NCBI GenBank assembly: GCA_947311845.1
Contig: CAMZMU010000048.1
Span: forward strand, 26,135,391 to 26,199,390
Origin: Poa pratensis
Lineage: Eukaryota; Streptophyta; Magnoliopsida; Poales; Poaceae
Direction: 5' to 3'
DNA length: 64,000 bases
The notes under the pieces were generated by a model. It was not told where the DNA came from. It saw only the letters and a list, made by a program, of their open reading frames with translations, and ran no database searches. Positions 22,625 to 34,182 of this stretch are shown one piece after another; the stretch's first letter is position 1; each line of letters starts with the position of its first letter. A program made the translations under genes and the position numbers.

Positions 22625-22631
22625 TATAAAA
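22625..22631 (+). promoter_or_regulatory. TATA box for the SAUR gene
   Basis: TATAAAA followed by ggagagcccc, 100 bp upstream of the chosen ATG. Spacing fits a leader of about 70 nt. Confidence 0.7.
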
Positions 22632-22730
22632 GGAGAGCCCCAGCCAAGGTCAATCAAAGCAACACAGACACGCATGCAACAGAGAAACTAACCTAGCTGT
22701 GTGTCAGCGATCTTCATCGATCAACCGACG

Positions 22731-23060
22731 ATGAAGGAGCTGATTCGGCGGCTGAGCTTCTCGGACCGGGTGAGCGACGGCAGCGGCGGCGTGCCTCGCG
22801 GGTGCGTGCCGGTGATGGTCTTGGGCGACGGCGACGAGAAAAGCGAGCGGTTCGTGGTGCCCGTTGAGACGCTGCGTCACCCGTCGCTAGAGGCGCTGCT
22901 GGAGATGGCGGCGCAAGAGTTCGGGTACAAGCAGGAGGGCATCCTCCGCGTCCCCTGCGCCGTCCACCAGTTTAAGCAGGCCCTCTCCATCGCCAGTGCA
23001 GTCTCCACCAGGACAGCTACAAAAAATGAAGAGACAATATCCCGATGCATTGTCATTTAA
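22731..23060 (+). CDS. SAUR-family auxin-responsive protein
   Basis: Single-exon gene of 109 aa, typical of SAURs. The core domain runs from about residue 24: RGCVPVMVLGD, ERFVVPVETLRHPSLEALLE, EFGYKQEGILRVPC, then VHQFKQAL. SAURs are short-lived proteins that inhibit PP2C.D phosphatases and promote plasma-membrane H+-ATPase activity and cell expansion; some grass members act otherwise. I chose ATG 22731 (MKELIRRLSF) over an upstream GTG-type extension because it starts the conserved N-terminus and fits the TATA spacing. The C-terminus after residue 90 is variable and ends in a run resembling ATKNEETISRCIVI. Confidence 0.92.
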   Translation: MKELIRRLSFSDRVSDGSGGVPRGCVPVMVLGDGDEKSERFVVPVETLRHPSLEALLEMAAQEFGYKQEGILRVPCAVHQFKQALSIASAVSTRTATKNEETISRCIVI

Positions 23061-24446
23061 AGTGTTGTACTCCATCTAATCGAGCTTGTAATAATTAAGC
23101 TTGGGATCATACTTGCACGTGATTGGGTATTAACTTGTTTTTGTCTATAAACACGTGCAAGGGTTGTATGCCTTACTCGGTTTTTTCTTAACATTTCAGA
23201 ACACACTGCTAGAGTTGGCCTCGCCGAATTAGGTTGGGGTTATGAAGACAATCAAACACACACATAGGTATATCTTTGAGTATTGTCGTAGATAGGGCGG
23301 TTAATACAGTCCAAACTTAAAGCATGACATCAAACTCTTGGACTTGGTTCGAGTTTCTACCAAGATTGAGCCGAGCATACCATTGATACCTTTTACCTAG
23401 AGAGCACATCTTGTTGCTCACAAACTAGCTAGTACGACACATTCTTTCTCTTCAAATGGTTTGAATGAATAACAAGCCGTCGGATTTTCTTTTACTTGTT
23501 GAATAATATAGTTATAACATAACAATGTCCGCAAAGCTTACCGTGTGTAGAACAACGGAAGCCATCAACTTTAGTTGCCCTGCCATGAATCGCACAACCT
23601 ACATACACAGAATGTGCACAGCTACATATAGTAGAATTACAGTTCAATTATCCTTACAAAAATGTTTATATACTCGCCTAGCTTCTAGAGAACGAGGAGT
23701 CAAATGGATCCGACATAGGCACAACCTACCCTACGAGATATGTTTCATACAAGTAGGTTTGAAAACAGAGCCAAAACATGTGTTCTCATTTTTTTTCTGT
23801 TTGCTTTTTCACGAATCAGTAACTCTGAATACAAATACGGAAGCAGAAATCACCGGAGACGAATATGAAACAATATAAAACAGATACAAGGCGAATATGA
23901 AACAGATACGAGACGAATATGATATGCGATTGGACTTTTTTTGGGGACATAATTACTTAGTGAGTACACCAAAAGGCACACAAAAAGAAGTAGGCAAGCA
24001 GACAAGAAATAGCTCGCAACTTCGACAAGCGACAGTTGAACATAAAGTAACACACAAATACTTCAACACTTCGAAAAACATGATTTCACACACCCACAAT
24101 TCTGGAAAATAGTATTACAAAACATGTACATCTGGCCTTGGAGCGAACAATAAAAACAAATCCAGACTCGAATAGTACATGGGACACTAGCTAGGTTATA
24201 TTTCCAATTTATTTTTGGCTATTTCATTTTTTGAAATTTGTCATTTTGTTTCCTCTGGAATTGGCTCTCCTGTTTTCTTTGTCGTTTTTGTTTAGAATAC
24301 TCTGTTTTTGTTCATTTTTTTTGTAAAATATAAGTTTCGTATTTTGATATTTATTTCCATTTTGCGTAGACGGACAAAATTTTCATTTTGTTTTCAACCT
24401 TACATACAAGTATACGACATCATCACGTACCCTTATATACAACATA
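23061..24446. other. Intergenic, short internal repeats
   Basis: A gacgaatatgaaaca/cagatac word recurs three to four times at 23867-23930, as in subterminal regions of some DNA transposons, but no termini were found. The 117-codon ORF at 23525 has no recognised similarity and I do not call it a gene. Confidence 0.4.
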
Positions 24447-24600
24447 CTCCCTTCATTCATTCCAAAATATAAGCTTTTTAGGTTTTGTAGCTTTTTCCTG
24501 ATGTGTCTAAACGTATTTTAGCGGGCAGTTCACTAAATTTTCTCCGTATTTGGTCTGTATTGCAATGTCTAAAACATCACATATCATGGAAAATAGGGAG
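24447..24600. mobile_element. Stowaway-like MITE
   Basis: After TA the element begins CTCCCTTCATTCATTCC, then aaaatataagctttttagg. It ends with tctaaaacatcacatatc and aatagggag. The ends are imperfect inverted repeats. Confidence 0.6.
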
Positions 24601-25341
24601 CACCAAACACCATCTTTTCTCAGTACGTCCTACAACATGCACCGAAAATAAAAAGCCAATGTAGGGAGGAACCCTATGGTCTTTTTATAGAAAAATCCAT
24701 CCGAGTGAGATCCCAGAAATTCGCTCCCCCGGATGCACCACCGTAACCCTACGACTCATAAACATAGGAATATTGCCTAGTTCTCCATCCTATCCTTGTC
24801 CAAGATCATGGGTATGATTTAGGCCGGGGGTTAGAAAAGACAATCAAACGCACTCATAGACCCATAGGGGTATTTTTTGAGTATCCTATATGGGATGTTT
24901 AAAACTGTTTGAGCTCGGATCGCCTCTATGCATGCTCGCTTCGAGGTGCAGACGAGTCTAGCTCGAGCCTGTGTCGTGAGCCTAACAAGCGTGGGCTTGC
25001 TTAGATGCATATTCATATAACTTCTATAATTTGTGTAGCCAAGCTCGAGCACTATTCTTCATGAATCAAAAAAAAATCCAACAACACACACTTACTTTGC
25101 CATTTATCAGTCTAAACTCAGTCTTGTCAAACTTGTTCCACTTAGACTAGCCCCGGTGTGGTGAAAAAGTGGTTCAATCGACCCTTTGAACCGGTTCATC
25201 ACAGTGCAGAAAATCGATGTTTTGTCCGACCGAAAAAGTGATTCAACAAGATGGTTCGACTCATACCTATTAAAAATGATTTTTCTGGCCAACATTCAGG
25301 TAGTCCAACTAGTCACACTGGGTGCGACTGAGAATCGCTAA

Positions 25342-25636
25342 GGCCTCCTTTGATTTGGAGGAATTATGAAGGAATTGTACAGGGTTTGGAAATATTCCTG
25401 AGTTGGTACTGTTCATGTGTTTGATTTGTGGGATTGGTGCATGGGAAAACTACAGGAAAATTTCCTCCGTTTCTCACTTTGAAGGCAGATCGTAGAGGAA
25501 AATAAACATTCACTCACACCTCATTTTTTCAATCCTTTGCACAAGGAACTAGGAAAGTTTGGCACCGGCCACCCTTTCCTATCCCTTTCCCTTTCCTATT
25601 CCTTTCATTTTTATTTCCTTTGAATCAAAGAGGGCC
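25342..25636. mobile_element. Tourist-like MITE with TAA TSD
   Basis: Starts GGCCTCCTTTGATTTGGAGG and ends CCTTTGAATCAAAGAGGGCC, which are inverted repeats of each other with a few mismatches. Both ends are flanked by TAA (25339-25341 and 25637-25639). A 3-bp TWA duplication with GG-type ends is typical of PIF/Harbinger-derived Tourist MITEs. Confidence 0.8.
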
Positions 25637-25639
25637 TAA

Positions 25640-26190
25640 CTTGGAATGGCTAACTTTTCGGCGACTTTAAGTTCCAGTGCTCGAGTGCTCTTTGTATTAA
25701 AAAAAAATCGAAAATCTTGTGGCTCACGAAGTAACCGGTATGCTTCTTCGAATGTTTGGAATGAGTAGCATAGATTTTCTTTTACTTGCTGAATAACAAA
25801 TATGCCACCTACTAGTAACAACAGCAAATGTAACCTCGAGTACAAGAACAAGAACCATAAATTGTATTTCCTCGTCTATGAATCGTGAGATAAGCTAAGA
25901 CCTGTAAAAACGAGAACAACAAGAAACACATAGCAGGAGACAAGTCTTAATGGTTGAATCATTGATGCCCATGACGATATTCATGTGTAGCCCAACGCGG
26001 AAAATTTACAGGAGCCGGTGCCTACCGGCACTAGATTCACCGTTGATTCGTGCCCCAAATAAAACATGTATGAATCAAAAAAATTATAGATGTTTCAACT
26101 GAGGCATGGATTTTAGGGCACGAATCAATGTTGGATTTGTGTCGGTAGGTATTGGCTCCTGTAAAAATGCATTCGCCATGTGTAGCCTCT
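25640..26190. other. Intergenic, 3' flank of the glucanase gene
   Basis: Contains two related phrases about 150 bp apart in inverted arrangement: caggagccggtgcctaccgg near 26010, and cggtaggtattggctcctg near 26143. Both have caatgttgga/gattcgtg-like flanks, giving a fold-back of roughly 150 bp that may be another MITE. No gene seen. Confidence 0.45.
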
Positions 26191-27870
26191 TTAGTTTGGT
26201 ATAACGCGGGGAAATCTACACGATCCATGACCTGAAAGGGGAAATTATTATTAGATATTTTTGTATGACTATGCCCATGGCGATATTTTGTTAGAGCCTC
26301 TTTAGTTTTATCATTTTTTATTTCCTACGCTCCTTGGCACATTTCAATTTTGAAAGAGCGTCATGTGCATTGCCGCCAAAGGAGATGAAAAAACACGAGC
26401 TACTTTTTAAAAAGAATTTCTGCAGCAACTTGCACTAAACAATGGAAAGCGAAAGAAAGACTCACTGGGATCGACGGTCGTCTCCATGGCGAGGCCGCCG
26501 AAGTAGCACCACCCGCCGTACTGCTTGCTGAACCTGTTCCAGTGCGCGCTGAAGACGTAGCTCGCGTGCGCGGCCACAGTGTCCGGCAAGTGGCATTCGC
26601 CGCCGGGCCGAACGGGGTCGCACAGCGCGGCCTCGTCCGCGCACGCGGCCGCCACCTGCTCCATCACCGCCGTCTCGTTCGCCACCGCCCCGCGGCGGTC
26701 CGTCGTCGGCACGCACCACAGCTGCCCGGGGTATGGCGCGTCGTTCGTCGCCGGGGGAAGCCGAGGGTACGACGCCGCCGGCCGGCGCCCCGACAGGTCG
26801 ACCTCGTACACCGCGCTGCCGTTGGGATAGAAGAGGCCCCAGTGCCGCTCTGTTCCGGGCCCGCCCTTGAGGTCCTCGTTGAAGAGCGCGAACAGGAACG
26901 CCGGCATGCGCATCCCCGGCCGCCGCGGCGTGCCGGCGCCGGACGCCAGGTGCCGCGCCACGTTGCGGTTGTACGTGGCCGCGTTCCGCACGTTAGCGCC
27001 GAACTGGTCGAGGTCGCCGGCATTGGGCCAGCCGGTCTCGGCCAGCGCCAGCCTGACGTCGCAGTGACCCGCGCGGCACATGGCGGCGAGCACGGCATCG
27101 AGCATGTGGTCGAGGAGGTTGGTGTACGACAGCCCCGTGGCAGGGTCGTGGTACTGGTACGCCGGCGCCGGAGACGGCTCGAGCAGCGCGTACGTGAGCG
27201 GCACGACGGTATGGTTCGCCGACCATGTGAAGTAGGGATACGCGTCGACGAAGAGGTACGAATCGGTGCGCTCGAGGAAGGCGAGGAGCGGGCGCACGGC
27301 GAGGTCGACGATCTCCGGGCGGAACACCCCCGCGGAGGGCGGGAACACGTTCTGGCCGACGAGAGCGTCCATCCCGAGCGTGGTGCTGACCTTGACGCGG
27401 CGCATGCCGTGGCGTCGGAGCGCGCGGCGGAGGTTGTCCATGGCGGGGACGAGCCGGGACCAGCGGTACTTGGTGGTGGGGTCGGAGAGCACCTCGTTGC
27501 CGACGAAGAGGTAGCGAAGGCGACGGTTGCGGCGGAAAGGGAGGAGCGTGGAGACGACCCACGCGTCGGCGGCGCGCTGGGAGGCTGCGAGGGAGACGAG
27601 GAGCTCGTTGGGGACGCCCGGGACGAAGCCGAGGCCGGAGGACGCGGCCGCGGCCAGGAGGGTGGCGTTGGAGTCGTAGAACCTGACCGCGGCGGCGCCA
27701 GCCGAGCGGGCGAGCTCGAGCGCCAGGTGCGGGGGCGGGAGGTCGTCGCCCAGCGTGCCGTAGCTGATGCCCAGGAAGTGCGCCGTCCCCGACGCAGACG
27801 CGGCAGCTGCGACAATGGTGAGGAAGAGGAAGCTGAGCGGGACGACGACGGATGCCATTGCCAATGCCAT
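26191..27870 (-). CDS. GH17 endo-beta-1,3-glucanase with C-terminal X8/CBM43 domain
   Basis: Minus-strand exons 27870-26466 and 26231-26191 give about 481 aa. Residues 1-27 (MALAMASVVVPLSF...) are a signal peptide, so I start at 27870 rather than the in-frame ATG 51 bp upstream. GH17 domain: about residues 30-345, with GISYGTLGDDLPPP, the catalytic acid region FVGNEVLS and the nucleophile region LALAETGWPNAG. X8 domain: about 367-480, with QLWCVP, AACADEAALC, ECHLPDTVAAHASYVFSAHW, GGWCYFGG and, after the intron, HGSCRFPRVIPN. The enzyme hydrolyses callose in wall, plasmodesmata or pollen contexts. The donor DPS|GTGAG and acceptor TTTCAG|GTCATGG give a perfect domain end. No GPI-signal tail follows. 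The 1.4-kb GC-rich exon has no frame break. Confidence 0.92.
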
Positions 27871-28129
27871 GGCGGAAGTGAACCGTGATGGCAGAGCGGG
27901 AGAGCTTCTTCTGTTTATCAAAGCATGATGCGCCGTACAAAAATCACAGCTTGCAAGATTCCACAGATAAAAATTGATAATAATACGATATCTTTGAGGA
28001 ATACGATAACGGCAGTAGGTGAATGCATCGATCTCAAGGGCATCAACGACCTGTAGCGCGCAAGCAACGAGCGATGGTCATAACAAAATCAGATAAAATC
28101 CATGCCCTCGTGGCGATCGGGAACAAGGA
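27871..28129. other. Promoter-side flank of the glucanase gene
   Basis: AT-rich upstream region on the minus strand. No unambiguous TATA could be fixed. Confidence 0.4.
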
Positions 28130-28789
28130 TGCGTTTGTTTAGGACAGGACTAGGCGTCCCCGGATCTTACCGTCCGATCCCCGGGTCGCCAGCCGTCGGA
28201 TGGTCTGATGGAGAGAACGCGTGGCCATCTGATCCCTTTGCAAGCCCGCATCGATCTCTCACGCAGAACGCAGAAACGGTCGCTTTCTGAGCCCACGTTG
28301 GTGGACTCGTCTTCCCAAACTGCGCTCGCCTCCATCTCCGGCCGGCGCGCTCCGCTCCGGCCCATCTCGCGGCCGTCGCGCTCGCCCCATCTCCGGCAAA
28401 CGGCGCGCTCCGCTGCGTCCCCATATCCCCCATGGCTCGCGACACGGTGCTCCGCCGTTCGATGACCGCCTCCGGCGAGGAAACTTCGTGCTCTCCGACC
28501 GCCGCCGGTAAGGAAGCTCTGCCTCCGGCTTGCAGCAGTTGGTCCCCGACCTCCACCGCCATGGGACGACAACTTGGCTCCTGACCCGCCGTACATCTCC
28601 GGCGAGCGTCGAAAACACCTCGCAGTCTCCGGTGACCGGCCATAACAGCGGCGCCCTCACAGCAGCCGCAGTCCGCCCGTCCCGGCATCGAGTCCTTGCC
28701 ATCAGGCTCGCTGCGCTCTCAAGCCACTGATTCGCCACCCGCCTCCATGGCTGCACGCACATGAAAAATCCCTAAAATTTTCTGCCCAG

Positions 28790-29430
28790 CACTGATGTGG
28801 ATTTGCATCAAAACGGAAAACAATCTGCTGCAAAACTTATAATGATTTGCACCTCATGCGGAAAAATATGCATCATACGAATGCTGCAACCATGATGTGG
28901 ATTTGCATCAAAAGGGGATAAAATCTGCTACTAAACTTAGAAGGATTTGCACCTTCGTGTAGAAAATTTGCATCACATGAATATGAAAGTTGCTACAGAC
29001 GATATGTGGATTTTGCATCATCGGCAGAAAAAATCTGCTACTAAACTTAAAAGGATTTGCACCTTCATGTAGAAAATTTGCATCACATGCATATGAAAGT
29101 TGCGACAGAGGATATGTGGATTTGCATCATAGGCATAAAAATCTGCTACAAACCTTTCAAAAATTTGCACCAAATGAATAAGAAAAATGCATCATAAGAA
29201 AAAGATTTTTGCTACAAGAGTTCTGTGAATTTTAAACTTGAAGGGATTTGCACCTTCGTGTAGAAAATTGGTATCACATGAATATGAAAGTTGCTACAAA
29301 CGATATGTGGATTTGCATCATAGGCATAAAAAATCTGCTACAAACCTTCAAAAAAATTGTACCAAATTAAGAACAAAAATGCATCACAAGAAGAAGATTT
29401 TTGCTACAAGAGTTCTGTGAATTCACATCA
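28790..29430. repeat. Imperfect array of gatttgcatca / ctgctacaa words
   Basis: The phrase gatatgtggattt(t)gcatc or tgtggatttgcatca occurs at about 28797, 28895, 29001, 29111 and 29302. Each is followed 20-30 bp later by aaatctgcta. Spacing is about 100 bp for the first four. Confidence 0.75.
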
Positions 29431-29567
29431 AAGGAACAAAATTGGGACAACCACCTCCTACAATCGTATGCAGCTCCTCCGTCGGCGCCCGGAATGGCAG
29501 TTCGCTGCAAAAATCCTCCGGCTGATCCTTCCTAGCTCCGCCACATGCCGCCAATAGCATCGACGTC

Positions 29568-29880
29568 TACCGCTGGTAGCATCGACAGCAGCGGGTGGTA
29601 TCAACGGCGACGGCCGCTGGTTGGTAGCAACGCCTCTTGCCGCCGGTAGCAGCGCCGCCCAAGGTTGGTAGCAACGCGTCTTGCCGCCGGTAGCAGCGTC
29701 GCCCAAGATCGGTAGCAGCGCCGCCGAAGGTTGGTAGCAACGCGTCTTGCCGCCGGTAGCAGCGTCACCCAAGGTCGGTAGCAACACGGCTTGCGAAGGT
29801 AGCAGCGCTGCTTGCTGCCGGTAGCAGCGCGGCCCAAGGTTGGCAGCGACGCCGCTTGCCGCCGGTAGCACAACCGCTGG
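29568..29880. repeat. ggtagca minisatellite
   Basis: About a dozen copies of a roughly 21-bp unit based on ccggtagcagcg and cttgccg, grouped into higher-order units around ttggtagcaacgcgtcttg, which recurs at 29661 and 29731. The minus-strand ORF over it encodes repetitive Leu/Ala/Thr/Gly-rich sequence that is unlikely to be a real protein. Confidence 0.8.
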
Positions 29881-30480
29881 ACGATGGGAGCACCACCGCC
29901 TACTGCTTGCAGCACCCCCGTCCAGGTCCTCACAGCTCCCCGCTGTCGCGTCTCGAGCTCGTGATTATCGCAGGGCCTTGGCAGCTCGCCGACGCGGGGT
30001 GGAGACTCAACCATGGGGTGGTCTTCGGAGTCGGGCCCGGACGGAGGAAGACCGGCGAGGTCGGCGTGGTGGAGCTCGAGAACCCGACGCGGTGGTGCGG
30101 ACTGTAGAGCAGCACCGGCGGCTGTCAAGCTCGGGCTGGAACGGATCTTCGGAAGGAGGAGACGATGGAGGAGCAGCTCGATTGGCAGCGCGGTGGAGAG
30201 CAGCCTGAGCAGCACGGCGGGCGTGGTGGGATGGCGGCCTCGAGCGCATCAGGAAGGGCCCTGCTACGGATCTTCGGAAGGAGGAGACGAAGGGGATGAC
30301 TCTGATGGGAGAGAAAGTGAAGAAGAGATAAGGTAAGATGCGTGAAGAGAGGAGGACGAAAGCGTCGTGGTGGGACCTGCTACTTTTGTCGCCACGAAGG
30401 CACGAAGGGACACGCGGCGCGCGGAGCGTGCGGAGGATGGGCGCGTACGATCCCCCGGGTGACCATAAGGCTTTCCCTTT

Positions 30481-30971
30481 TGTTTAACGTGACTCGTGTT
30501 TCCATCAGTGCTCCCAGTCACAGATAGTTGGCTTCACCACAATCACCAGCCTTGCTATGCACAGAACACTACCTTGAAGCTTGATCCAGCATGTAGATCT
30601 GAGATCCAGCACGAGAAGCCATTTATCTGATATTTACGTATAATTGTGCTACTTTTCAGAAGATTCAAAAATAGCTATTTGTACACCAGTGTTAACAAAC
30701 ATACAATATAAGCATTCATCGTGTAAGTACTCAATATTGAGAAGATTTTTGTTGGACTGTGAATGTCGACCTACCATGAGCCTTTTTTCACATGACTTAA
30801 TCCATAAAAGTAGTAGGTAAATAAAACATGACAAGAAAGGTAGAAAATAAACTAGTCATGTGATCTAGTACGAAATACTTTCTCTGATCCATATTAATTA
30901 TCACGAAATTGGACGTATCTATAGTTCTATACATGTTTTAGTGCTATATACGTCTGATTCAGTAACAACTA
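30481..30971. other. Intergenic, nothing recognised
   Basis: AT-rich; short ORFs only. Confidence 0.5.
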
Positions 30972-31095
30972 CTCACTCCGTTCTAAAATACTTGTCTTCC
31001 ATTTGTCCAAATTCGGATGTATCTAGACATGTTTTTGTGTATAGGTACATCCAAATTTGGATAAATAGAAGACAAGTATTTTGGAACGGAGGGAG
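30972..31095. mobile_element. Stowaway MITE, nearly perfect hairpin
   Basis: Begins CTCACTCCGTTCTAAAATAC and ends with its reverse complement ...attttggaacggagggag. TA flanks both sides. The interior caaattcggatgtatctag pairs with tacatccaaatttgg. The high symmetry suggests a young copy. Confidence 0.92.
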
Positions 31096-31620
31096 TAATA
31101 TAAATTGGAGGGGGTATGAAACAACAACACGTGTATACATATTGCTATTAGCATAGTCGGTAGCATGGTGTCAAGCGGATGAAACATAAACTGTTTGTAT
31201 TGATGGTGTTGTCACTAGTAGACATGTTGCCGAGAATGGTCAACGACGTTCGGAAGCCCGGTAAGTAGCTATTGTTGGGAAAGTAGTCGTCGGCGACAGT
31301 GAGAAAGCCAATAGTCGTTAGAGAGTGCTCCCAGAAAATTTATCGCTTCTCTCCTATATAGTGTCAGGAGAAACGAGATTCCGGAGACCTCGTGGTGCAC
31401 GCGAGAAAGATTTGGCTGTGGCGCCAGGTTATGGAACGAGTCAGTCTCATACTCTCTGTGTTTTTGTGCTTCATGTCTCTGAGATTAGCTTCAACACATG
31501 GCACATGGCAGGAGTATTCGATCATATTGAAGGCGAAAGCAAGAGAAGTCGGGTAGGACTAGGGAAAGGCTGACCTTTTCAAAAGCCCGCTAGGTGCAAC
31601 CTGCTCCTATGATACGGGCC
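31096..31620. other. Intergenic, nothing recognised
   Basis: Mixed composition with an 82-codon ORF of no recognised family. Confidence 0.45.
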
Positions 31621-31623
31621 ATT

Positions 31624-33327
31624 ACTCACTATAAAAGCTGGCCAAAATCGCGGTACCACAGCGATCATCTACTGTACCAGTTACAGTAGGCACTGTAGAA
31701 AATCTACAGTGCTCTAATCCGTGCCGTCGCCTCTTCATCCAACGGCTCAAACAGCTCCACCGTGACGCTTTTCTAAAAACAACCCTCACTAATCGAGCGC
31801 TTGCTCCGCAGTCCACAACTTTACGAAGAAATGGACCTAACTGCAAATTGGGGAAAACTCAGGGGTTTCCGAGCACAACCGTCCGCAGATCCCGCTCCCC
31901 TCCCCCTCGCGCGCGCGACGCCGGAAATCGCCGGCGACGCCGACGCGCCGCTCCGCCGCTCCGGCTCTTCCCGCTCGCATCGACGCCCACGGCGGGCTTC
32001 GCCGTCGCCTCCCATCCCTCTCCGCCGGCAAACGCGTGCCGGGACGCCCCAGAGGCGCCGCAATCGGCGCCGCCGTGGTCGCTGCACTCCGCCGCATCGC
32101 CACGCCCTCAGCCGCCGCTCCGGCGACCTAAAATTAGCGGCGCCGGCGCCTGCGGCCACCACGCGACCACGCGCGCTCGCCGCGCGCACGCTCGCGTCCC
32201 AAAACGCCGTGGCGCGACGCCGGCGTGCTCGACGCCACCGGGGCAGAGCTCGCCTGTTGATGACGTCAGCGTGACGCCATCATGGGCCTGGGCTGGGCAG
32301 GTGGCCTGCTAGCTGGGCTAGGGTGCTTCCTGTGCGGCCCATCCGGTCCATTTTATTTTTTTTCTTCCTGTTCTTTCTCTTATTTTCAAAAACTTTTGAA
32401 CCTTCTGAAATATAGCTCTAAACAAATTCGGGCCAACTTCAAAAAATTTGTTAAAAAAAACATTTAATCCCAATACTTTGAAACCCTTTCCAAATTATTA
32501 CAAATCTCAAAACTTTTAAATTATACATGAAGGCTCATTTCTCGCCTTCACATCAATTTAAAAAAATATAGATTTTACAAATTCCTTCCAAATTCAAATA
32601 AAATCCACAGAAATAATATCAGTGACATCATTCGATATGATAGACCCGATAAAACAATTTCGTGCAACCCATCTTACTTACATACAGTTTGCTAAATCAT
32701 TTAAATACAACAACCCATATTTGTATCATGGGATTCAAAATATCAGATTAAGAATACCACAAGTGCAAAAATTCAAAAAAAGCTGCTTCAAACTTATTTT
32801 CCAAACAAATATATTTCAATCACAAACCAAATTCTAAAATAGGACATGCTTTAGATAATTTCAAACACTTTATACATATTGTTTTACGGTATTTAAACCA
32901 TTTTGCGAAATTGCTAAATGCCGCTAATTAAATAACTTCAACTACATCCACCAGAAAAAATTTTGAAAACATTCATCAAAACGATTACAAAAAAAAAAAA
33001 CCCAAAATGCAATTACCCATTTACACCATGGGCTAAAAAATATCAACATAAAAATACCACAAATGTAAATATTAGGAAATAGCTGTTTACAAAAAAAAAA
33101 TCCGAACCAATATATTCGAATTACAAATCAAAATCTAAAATAGAACATGCTTTACAAAATGTATAACACTTCATACATATTGTTCTACGATATTTAAACA
33201 ATTTTGCACAACTACTAAATGCTGAATTGACTATTTATGGAACATGACCAAATTCCAAAAAAAAACATTTATATGCCTCCAAAATTCACTAAGTGCGAGC
33301 CGTGTCGGCGCGCCGAAATTCAACTAG
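31624..33327 (+). mobile_element. Candidate non-autonomous Helitron
   Basis: The 3' end has a perfect 12-bp palindrome TCGGCGCGCCGA (33305-33316), then 7 nt, then CTAG (33324-33327) followed by T. This is the hairpin plus CTRR|T arrangement of Helitron ends. The 5' end is uncertain. Candidate starts are TCACTATAAAAGCTGG (31626) or TCTACTGTACCAG (31666), which fit the TC start only loosely. The interior has a GC-rich, Arg/Pro-coding stretch (31800-32280) that may be a captured exon, then a very AT-rich part with a two-copy repeat. Confidence 0.5.
32711..33240. repeat. Two-copy AT-rich direct repeat
   Basis: Copies at about 32711-32940 and 33014-33240, offset by about 302 bp. They share in order aaataccacaa, an acatgcttta segment, catacatattgtt and tttaaaccattttgc-like words, with roughly 20-25% differences. 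It is internal to the candidate Helitron. Confidence 0.7.
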
Positions 33328-33705
33328 TAAGTATATTAGAAGCCTGCTTGCAAGTACATATCTTATATTTTGGTGCTTGAAATACAAGTATACCAGTGTC
33401 GTGGTACTTCACAAAGTACAAGTATAGTAGTTTCTAACGTAAGCGATTTTCTTTTGTCAAAACCTATCAACATATCTAGTTTCCGAGAAGTGCGAAGGTG
33501 AAAAGTTTGTAATTCGGAAAGACGGTTTTAAATATACTTTGTTTTGAATATTAAATATTAAATATTACACGTACCAACGGTCGAAGGGAAATCCTACAAA
33601 ATCTCACTCATTGTGATACTTTGTCAAACATGAGTTTGACAAACGCCGTTTGTCCGAAATTTAGAGAAAACTAGTAGACCTTTGAAACTTCCTTTTTCCT
33701 AAATA

Positions 33706-33855
33706 CTCCCTCAGTTACTAAATATAAGATGTTTTAGCTATTTCAGATGTGATGTAGATACGGATTGAAATGAGTAAACATACGCACCAGAAAATGCATA
33801 GATACATAGGAATCTCGAAAAGTCTAAAATATTTTATATTTAGAAATAGAGCGAG
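33706..33855. mobile_element. Stowaway MITE
   Basis: Starts CTCCCTCAGTTACTAAATAT after TA and ends attttatatttagaaat...gcgag before TA. Imperfect inverted ends, about 150 bp, same subgroup as the copy at 53560. Confidence 0.8.
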
Positions 33856-34182
33856 TAATTTGGAAAGAAATCAAGGCGATGCCATTTCAGTTTTTGTGTA
33901 GTGTCAACCATGCTCGAAACTTTGAATCCTTCATCCCGAGCGTGGCAGCCCAGGGAGCAGGAGCCCTGAGCTTGCTTGTGCAGCAAAAGACGCCGGCACT
34001 GACTGTCGTCATGGCAGGATCCCCTCTCCGAGAAAAGGTACGAGCCGGGGCACACACACACAAAAAAAAGCATCCCGGCACGCAGGCGGCACGACGCCAT
34101 AATTGGTCCATTCGAATTTCGAACGCCGCCGGCCGCGTCTTCCGCTCCTCCCCATCCACCCACGCACCATAGACCAAAGCGG

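Larger units (their letters stand above)
28130..30480. mobile_element. Probable non-autonomous DNA transposon (MULE-like), boundaries approximate
   Basis: A 2.3-kb block with a GC-rich flank at each side and an AT-rich core. Near the left edge lies cgatccccgggtcgcca, and near the right edge cgatcccccgggtgacca, in the same direction. The core (28790-29430) has many imperfect copies of tgtggatttgcatca and aaatctgctacaa. The 29568-29880 part is a GC-rich minisatellite. ORFs run in all frames with low-complexity composition and no conserved domain. I could not establish terminal inverted repeats or a target duplication. Confidence 0.4.

Noticed and set aside
26542..27888. 448-codon ORF on the plus strand
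   Set aside because: It is the antisense shadow of the GC-rich GH17 exon. The minus-strand product has clear catalytic motifs; the plus product is Arg/Gly/Val-rich with no domain.
28790..29430. Regularly spaced repeats resembling a CRISPR array
   Set aside because: Repeats are imperfect, spacers are similar to each other, no cas genes are present, and the host is a plant.
29458..30215. 204-codon and 137-codon minus-strand ORFs
   Set aside because: They translate the ggtagca minisatellite into repeated Leu-Pro/Ala-Thr-Asn phrases.
31800..32280. 157-codon Arg/Pro-rich ORF as a gene
   Set aside because: Open in several frames from GC bias, no domain, and located in a candidate Helitron.
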